In this document: positions 6,309 through 8,771 of the stretch, one piece after another
Layout: each line of letters opens with the position of its first letter
Position numbering within the stretch: position 1 is the stretch's first letter
Source: an uncultured Rubrobacteraceae bacterium
Lineage (GTDB): Bacteria > Actinomycetota > Rubrobacteria > Rubrobacterales > Rubrobacteraceae
Reading direction: 5' to 3'
Assembly (NCBI GenBank): GCA_902806015.1
Contig: CADCUZ010000099.1
Location: 1-8,771 of the forward strand
Length of the DNA stretch: 8,771 nucleotides
The notes under the pieces: generated by a model
The model's database searches: none
What the model saw: only the letters and a program-made list of their open reading frames with translations
Told to the model about the DNA's origin: nothing
Made by a program: the position numbers and the translations under genes

Positions 6309-6614
6309 TTGGACAGGGAGAACCACCGCGCGAGCAACCCGTTCACGCAGATGGAGGGCTATACGGTCCTCGACGCCTACGGCGCGGAGGTCGGGCGGGT
6401 CCAGGACACTGTCTACGACGCCGTCAGCAACGTCCTCAAGTACGTAGTCGTAGACGGGCGGCCCATCCCCGCCGACAAGGTGGCCGTGGACGCCAGCGCC
6501 GGACGGGTAACCGTCCCGTACGACGCCGCGACCGTAGGGTCCGCCCCCGAGATAGAAGACCCTTCCGGCGCCTTCGACGCCGCCGTCCGCGAACACTACG
6601 GCGAACACACCTAG
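6309..6614 (+). CDS. PRC-barrel domain protein
   Basis: A 101-residue protein with a single PRC-barrel-like beta domain over about residues 15-80: MEGYTVLDAYGAEVGRVQD, then VLKYVVVDGRPIPADKVAVD and RVTVPYDAATVGSAPEIEDP. PRC barrels are small all-beta modules found in RimM, the photosynthetic reaction centre H subunit and many free-standing stress-associated proteins; Rubrobacter and related genera carry numerous copies. No catalytic residues are expected. The start is TTG at 6309, with GGAGG at 6297-6301 seven bases upstream and no better candidate in frame. The acidic, His-containing C-terminus (VREHYGEHT) is typical of the short forms. It is transcribed divergently from the degenerate membrane gene, with about 50 bases between starts, and appears monocistronic. 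The partner is unknown; a role in general stress or membrane-associated assembly is only a guess. Confidence 0.88.
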   Translation: MDRENHRASNPFTQMEGYTVLDAYGAEVGRVQDTVYDAVSNVLKYVVVDGRPIPADKVAVDASAGRVTVPYDAATVGSAPEIEDPSGAFDAAVREHYGEHT

Positions 6615-6897
6615 ACATACCGAAGGCGGCATTCCGCAGCAAAGATCTTGCAAGGCCTGATCGCTGTGGCCGGGGCGGCCGTCAGGCTGCTGTAATCTTC
6701 GGCGACGAAGGTTTCAGAAGATTCGTTGCATGGTTGGGCTACCCGAACGCCCGAGCGAGTCCCCGGGCCGGGCATCGCCGGATGCACAGCGGACCCTGCT
6801 CGTGCCGGCGGTTCGTGCGACGCCATAAAGCCTAGCCATTCCACGCTAGCCATCCGTGCTTGGGAAAGATCGCCCTTCTGCCGGTGCTGGCCGGCGG
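6615..6897. other. Gene-free stretch with a 14-base-period duplication
   Basis: I see no convincing protein or RNA gene on either strand; the frames here have neither coding-like composition nor a ribosome site. The only structure is a near-repeat of CTAGCCAT(T)CC at 6832-6842 and 6846-6855, offset by 14 bases. It sits between the PRC-barrel gene and the decayed segment and is probably debris. Confidence 0.4.
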
Positions 6898-7068
6898 GGT
6901 GCCACCGTCCTGCACGTGATCTCCGACGCGCTGAACGTGTGGTGGCTGCACCGGGAGGTCTGCTTCGTCGCGGCCATGATCGGCTTGACAGATTTGCCCG
7001 TGGCCCTGGGCATCACCATCATGCGCCAACGCCTCCACAACATAGACCCCATATCAACCTTATACGGC
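6898..7068 (+). pseudogene. Fragment of a histidine-kinase-like N-terminal membrane region
   Basis: One frame contains VLHVISDALNVWWLHREV followed by FVAAMIGLTDLPVALGITIM and RQRLHNID. The last part resembles the end of the multi-TM sensor region of many actinobacterial histidine kinases, in which a hydrophobic helix is followed by a RYRLYDIDLLINRTLVYG-type motif. Here the sequence after IDP is garbled by small deletions (ISTLYGG), and no kinase core follows. There is no start with a ribosome site and no upstream TM array, so both ends are missing. The similarity is from memory of the motif and is moderate. Confidence 0.4.
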
Positions 7069-7251
7069 GGTCGGGGTCTTCATCGCCGGCCCCGTGACCG
7101 GAGGAGCGGTCAACCCGGCGCGCCATCGGACCGATGGTCGTGGCGGGGGACCTCACGAGCGTGTGGCTGTACATACTAGCTCCGATCGTCGGGGGTGCTC
7201 GGCGCGCTGCTTTACGGCCGCACCATGGCCCAGAACCAAGGCCCGGGTTAA
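7066..7251 (+). pseudogene. C-terminal remnant of an aquaporin/glycerol facilitator (MIP family), two frameshifts
   Basis: Three frames join into the end of a MIP channel. The first gives TAVGVFIAGPVTGGAVNPAR, holding the second NPA box (NPAR) that lines the pore. At about 7121 the frame changes within a GCGCGCC run and continues AIGPMVVAGDLTSVWLYILA and then PIVGG. At about 7191-7195, in a run of five G, it changes again to VLGALLYGRTMAQNQGPG and ends at TAA 7249-7251. The order of NPA box, IGP and the last TM helix is that of the family. The first two thirds of the protein, with the first NPA box, are absent; the sequence is joined upstream to the kinase-like fragment. A functional channel would conduct water or small solutes; this remnant cannot. 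Confidence 0.75.
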
Positions 7252-7302
7252 GGGCATCCTTTCAAGGCGTGGATGCTTCCGCAGAAAGGGAGGTGGTGCG
7301 GT

Positions 7303-7437
7303 TTGGCTCGTCGTAAACCGAAAGGCGGAAGCGGCTCCAGAGGCAGAGCCGGGCGGACACGCTCCGTTACGAAGAAGCACACCCGACGCTCCAAGCGGAC
7401 GACCGTTTACGAAGAAGTTTACGAACGGGACCAGTGA
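7303..7437 (+). CDS. Small basic protein (44 residues)
   Basis: Starting at TTG 7303 this encodes 44 residues beginning MARRKPKGGSGSRGRAGRTR and ending TTVYEEVYERDQ. The first three quarters are very basic with Gly/Ser, followed by VTKKHTRRSKRT and an acidic, Tyr-containing tail. A strong ribosome site, GGGAGG (7288-7293), precedes the TTG by 9 bases, which decides this start; an in-frame ATG at 7273 would give ten more residues but has no ribosome site. Such proteins may bind nucleic acid, and the charge pattern fits that, but I do not recognise the family. It lies just after the aquaporin remnant and is followed by a perfect hairpin. It is intact, in contrast with the surrounding fragments. 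Confidence 0.6.
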   Translation: MARRKPKGGSGSRGRAGRTRSVTKKHTRRSKRTTVYEEVYERDQ

Positions 7438-7438
7438 C

Positions 7439-7503
7439 CGGCGGGCTGCCCGCCGAAGATGCGCCGCCCCCAGGACCGGGAATCAGCGGCCTCAGGCCCT
7501 TTT
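7439..7503 (+). terminator. Hairpins after the small basic gene
   Basis: Two bases after the stop codon CGGCGGG (7439-7445) pairs perfectly with CCCGCCG (7449-7455) around CTG. A second, shorter hairpin, GGCC-TCA-GGCC (7488-7498), is followed by CTTTT (7499-7503), closer to the classical rho-independent form though the stem is only 4 bases. Together they probably end the transcript of the 44-residue gene. Confidence 0.45.
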
Positions 7504-7539
7504 CCTAAACCCCTATTCGCCCGAGTGCGTGGAACCGTC

Positions 7540-7567
7540 TTGCAACCCTCCCGTCCTGGGGTATACA
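7540..7567 (+). promoter_or_regulatory. Promoter upstream of the two-TM Pro/Ala/Ser-tail gene
   Basis: TTGCAA (7540-7545) and TATACA (7562-7567) are separated by 16 bases, a good match to a housekeeping-type promoter. The expected start near 7574 leaves a GC-rich leader of about 80 bases. That leader contains an inverted repeat CCGGGG/CCCCGG (7585-7590 and 7599-7604) which may fold in the mRNA. Confidence 0.6.
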
Positions 7568-7654
7568 TGACGCGCCCGGTTGGGCCGGGGTACCGGGCCC
7601 CCGGGGCCGTTCGAGACGCGGCGTGAGGGCGACCGCGAAAGGGGGTGAGAGAGC

Positions 7655-8041
7655 GTGTACTACTTCCTCCCCTGGTGGGCGCTTTTGGCGTGCCTCGCGG
7701 CGAGCGCCTTGGCCGCCTACCTCCTCCTCGGGCGTACCCGGGCGAGCGGCTCCCCGTGGGCGCTGTTGCCGCTTACGGCGGTCATGGCCCCGGTGGTGCT
7801 CGCGGGGGCAGCGGTCGCGGCCATCGCCCTCTCGGCGTCGCTCTCCCCGCTCCTGGAGGACCGGATCGCGGCGCCCAAAGGCACGGGCGCGGCGACGACC
7901 TTGGAGCCCCCGGCCCCCGTGACGGCCAACCCGTCCGCGTCCCCGGGCGCTTCGCCTCCCACTACTTCTCCCGCCGGTTCGCCTACCGCTTCGCCTGCTG
8001 CTTCTGCCACCGCTTCTGCCTCGGCCTCTGCGTCCCCCTAG
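7655..8041 (+). CDS. Two-TM membrane protein with Pro/Ala/Ser/Thr-rich tail
   Basis: A 128-residue protein from GTG at 7655, preceded by GGGGGTGAGAG. Residues 5-25 (LPWWALLACLAASALAAYLL) and about 36-63 (ALLPLTAVMAPVVLAGAAVA and following) are TM helices separated by a short loop with Arg27 and Arg29. From residue 78 on the protein is low complexity, made of Ala, Ser, Pro and Thr (for example ASPGASPPTTSPAGSP), with no charges after Glu84, and ends in alternating Ala-Ser. Such tails are flexible, often exposed outside the membrane and sometimes glycosylated. I do not recognise a family. The coding DNA of the tail is a degenerate GCTTCTGCC-type repeat, so its length may vary between strains. 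The promoter and leader make expression plausible. No partner gene is adjacent. Confidence 0.7.
   Translation: MYYFLPWWALLACLAASALAAYLLLGRTRASGSPWALLPLTAVMAPVVLAGAAVAAIALSASLSPLLEDRIAAPKGTGAATTLEPPAPVTANPSASPGASPPTTSPAGSPTASPAASATASASASASP
7940..8036 (+). repeat. Degenerate low-complexity repeat coding the Ala/Ser/Pro tail
   Basis: Repeated short units such as GCTTCTGCC, GCTTCTGCCTC and TCGCCTACCGCTTC alternate here, all in frame, producing the Pro/Ala/Ser/Thr tail of the preceding protein. It is imperfect, as expected for slippage-derived sequence. Confidence 0.5.
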
Positions 8042-8043
8042 AC

Positions 8044-8068
8044 GGGGCGCCAACACAGGGGCGCCAAC
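8044..8068 (+). repeat. Tandem 11-base repeat after the two-TM gene
   Basis: GGGGCGCCAAC occurs at 8044-8054 and again at 8058-8068, separated by ACA, giving a 14-base period. Each copy contains the palindrome GGCGCC. It begins two bases after the stop codon; a role in termination or as a binding site is possible but not shown. Confidence 0.6.
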
Positions 8069-8116
8069 GCCGCGCCGATCATCGTGCGGCGCACCTATTC
8101 ACCCAAGTGAGTAGAA

Positions 8117-8367
8117 GTCCAGGCCGTGGTCCCGCTGGCCACGCCGGTTACCCTCACCGAAGCGAACTTCGGCCGGCTACCGCGGGTGCACATCGAAACC
8201 CTCAAGGACCGGGTCATCAGCCCGTCATTGCAGAAGGAGATGTACGAGCGGCTGCCCTACCAGAAGGTCATCTCCACGACGCGGGTCACTTGCCTTTCTA
8301 CTCGGCTCCCGAGGAGCTGGCGGGCCACCTGAGCTCCCTGCTTACGCGAGACGGCGGGGTCGGATAG
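8117..8367 (+). pseudogene. C-terminal remnant of an alpha/beta hydrolase (methylesterase-like)
   Basis: One frame reads VPLATPVTLTEANFGRLPRV then HIETLKDRVISPSLQKEMYE and RLPYQKVIS, and after a frame change at about 8274-8277 the next frame reads DAGHLPFYSAPEELAGHLSS, ending at TAG 8365-8367. This is the last third of a SABP2/methylesterase-type hydrolase: the segment with LPRV-I-x-x-x-x-DR-IS and the catalytic histidine in AGH. The nucleophile serine region and the rest of the N-terminus are missing upstream, where the two-TM gene and the tandem repeat stand instead. It is both truncated and frameshifted, so no active enzyme is expected. The family call rests on recognised motifs and order. 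Confidence 0.7.
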
Positions 8368-8685
8368 CAGGAGGGTCGAAAGTGGAGGCGAAGGGTCAGG
8401 CCCTTCTTGGCCTTATCCACCGAGCCTCGTAGAAGAGGTGTTCCGCGAAGTTCGTCAGTACGGAGATCTCGGAAGTTCGTAGACCCCCGATCCTATGCCG
8501 AGGGGCTTTCTTATGTGCAGATCAGGGAGGTGTTATGGCCTAGCGCACCTAAGAACTCGATAATACCCTCCGAAGGTGTGTCGTTGGGATGATGCGCCTG
8601 CCCCAGCCGACAACTATGCCACCGACGTTGCCTGACAGGGGTGATCTTTGCTCTTTTTCATCCGCCCCGCCACAGAAGGGCAGAG
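8368..8685. other. Gene-free stretch with a possible sigma-factor remnant
   Basis: No intact gene is supported. One + frame around 8485-8560 reads SYAEGLSYVQIREVL then WPSAPKNS, which loosely resembles the helix-turn-helix of sigma-70 region 4 (EGLSYxEIAEVLGxPxGTVKS). The flanking sequence does not extend the similarity. A Shine-Dalgarno-like AGGGAGGTG before ATG-GCC-TAG at about 8525-8543 leads nowhere and is probably chance. A short T-rich run at 8646-8659 lies before the next gene. Confidence 0.3.
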
Positions 8686-8771
8686 ATGACAACAAGCCGG
8701 ACGCTCCACCTACCGGCGCTGCTGCTGGTCGTGGTCGCGGTGGTGGCTTGTGCGGCGGCGGTGTTGGCGGT
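8686..8771 (+). CDS. Start of a secreted or lipoprotein gene, cut by the window end
   Basis: ATG at 8686 follows AGAAGGG with suitable spacing and opens a frame that stays open to the last base. The 28 visible residues form a signal peptide: a short n-region with Arg5 and His8 (MTTSRTLHLP), a strongly hydrophobic core (ALLLVVVAVVACAAAVLA) and no visible mature domain. Cys22 in VVAC fits a relaxed lipobox, so a lipoprotein is possible; otherwise a standard Sec signal. Nothing can be said of its function. Confidence 0.5.
   Translation, partial: MTTSRTLHLPALLLVVVAVVACAAAVLA

Noticed and set aside
6248..6835. Arg-rich + frame overlapping the PRC-barrel gene
   Set aside because: It is the +1 shadow of the PRC-barrel coding sequence.
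7505..8056. 183-residue Arg/Gly-rich frame on the - strand
   Set aside because: It is the complement of the Pro/Ala/Ser tail and of GC-rich leader sequence; its composition is an artefact of that, and no ribosome site is present.
8525..8543. Strong Shine-Dalgarno-like site followed by ATG-GCC-TAG, considered as a leader mini-ORF
   Set aside because: A two-codon frame with no attenuator or gene directly behind it; better explained as chance or as part of a decayed coding sequence.
1..8771. CRISPR arrays, tRNA or rRNA genes, insertion sequences, toxin-antitoxin pairs
   Set aside because: No regularly spaced repeats, cloverleaf-like segments, transposase motifs or paired terminal repeats were found. 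The GTGA-coupled parA and ribbon-helix-helix pair was considered as toxin-antitoxin but the ATPase motifs exclude it.

Overview
The window looks like GC-rich actinobacterial DNA, most probably from Rubrobacter or a near relative. The reasons are strong GC bias at third codon positions, frequent TTG/GTG starts, 4-base stop/start overlaps between genes, a small PRC-barrel protein of a kind common in that group, and a PspA operon with actinobacterial-style partner proteins. The genus is an inference from these traits, not a database result.

Layout. Bases 1-300 are a relatively AT-rich, gene-free leader with inverted and direct repeats. It precedes a two-gene partition cassette on the + strand (301-1703): a ParA-type ATPase, then a ribbon-helix-helix protein in the ParB/ParG position, overlapping it by 4 bases. 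Such cassettes are typical of plasmids or plasmid-derived DNA. Next comes a broken GNAT acetyltransferase on the - strand (about 1787-2410).

The core of the window is a four-gene operon on the - strand (5219 down to 2515), with every gene overlapping the next. In transcription order it encodes PspA/IM30 (an ESCRT-III-like membrane-remodelling protein); a two-TM membrane protein with a coiled-coil body, resembling actinobacterial PspM in layout; an acidic coiled-coil protein with twin TQV[IL] motifs that look like kinase/FHA sites; and a protein with a C-terminal J domain (HPD). A near-perfect extended -10 lies just upstream of pspA. I read this as an envelope-stress and membrane-repair module that carries its own Hsp70 co-chaperone, parallel to the chloroplast VIPP1-CDJ2-HSP70B system. 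It is the most interesting part of the window.

Upstream of it on the - strand are an unrecognised ORF (5270-5752) and a degenerate multi-TM membrane protein (5749-6258), which overlap by 4 bases. The + strand then carries a PRC-barrel protein (6309-6614) and a graveyard of fragments (a histidine-kinase-like membrane segment fused to the C-terminus of an aquaporin, about 6898-7251). These are followed by an intact 44-residue basic protein (7303-7437), a two-TM protein with a Pro/Ala/Ser/Thr tail behind a good promoter (7655-8041), the C-terminal remnant of an alpha/beta hydrolase (about 8117-8367), and the start of a gene with a signal peptide that runs off the window (8686 onward).

Intact modules (partition, Psp, PRC-barrel) therefore sit among decayed genes. 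Several frameshifts fall in short homopolymer or GC runs, so real decay and base-calling errors must be told apart from raw reads.
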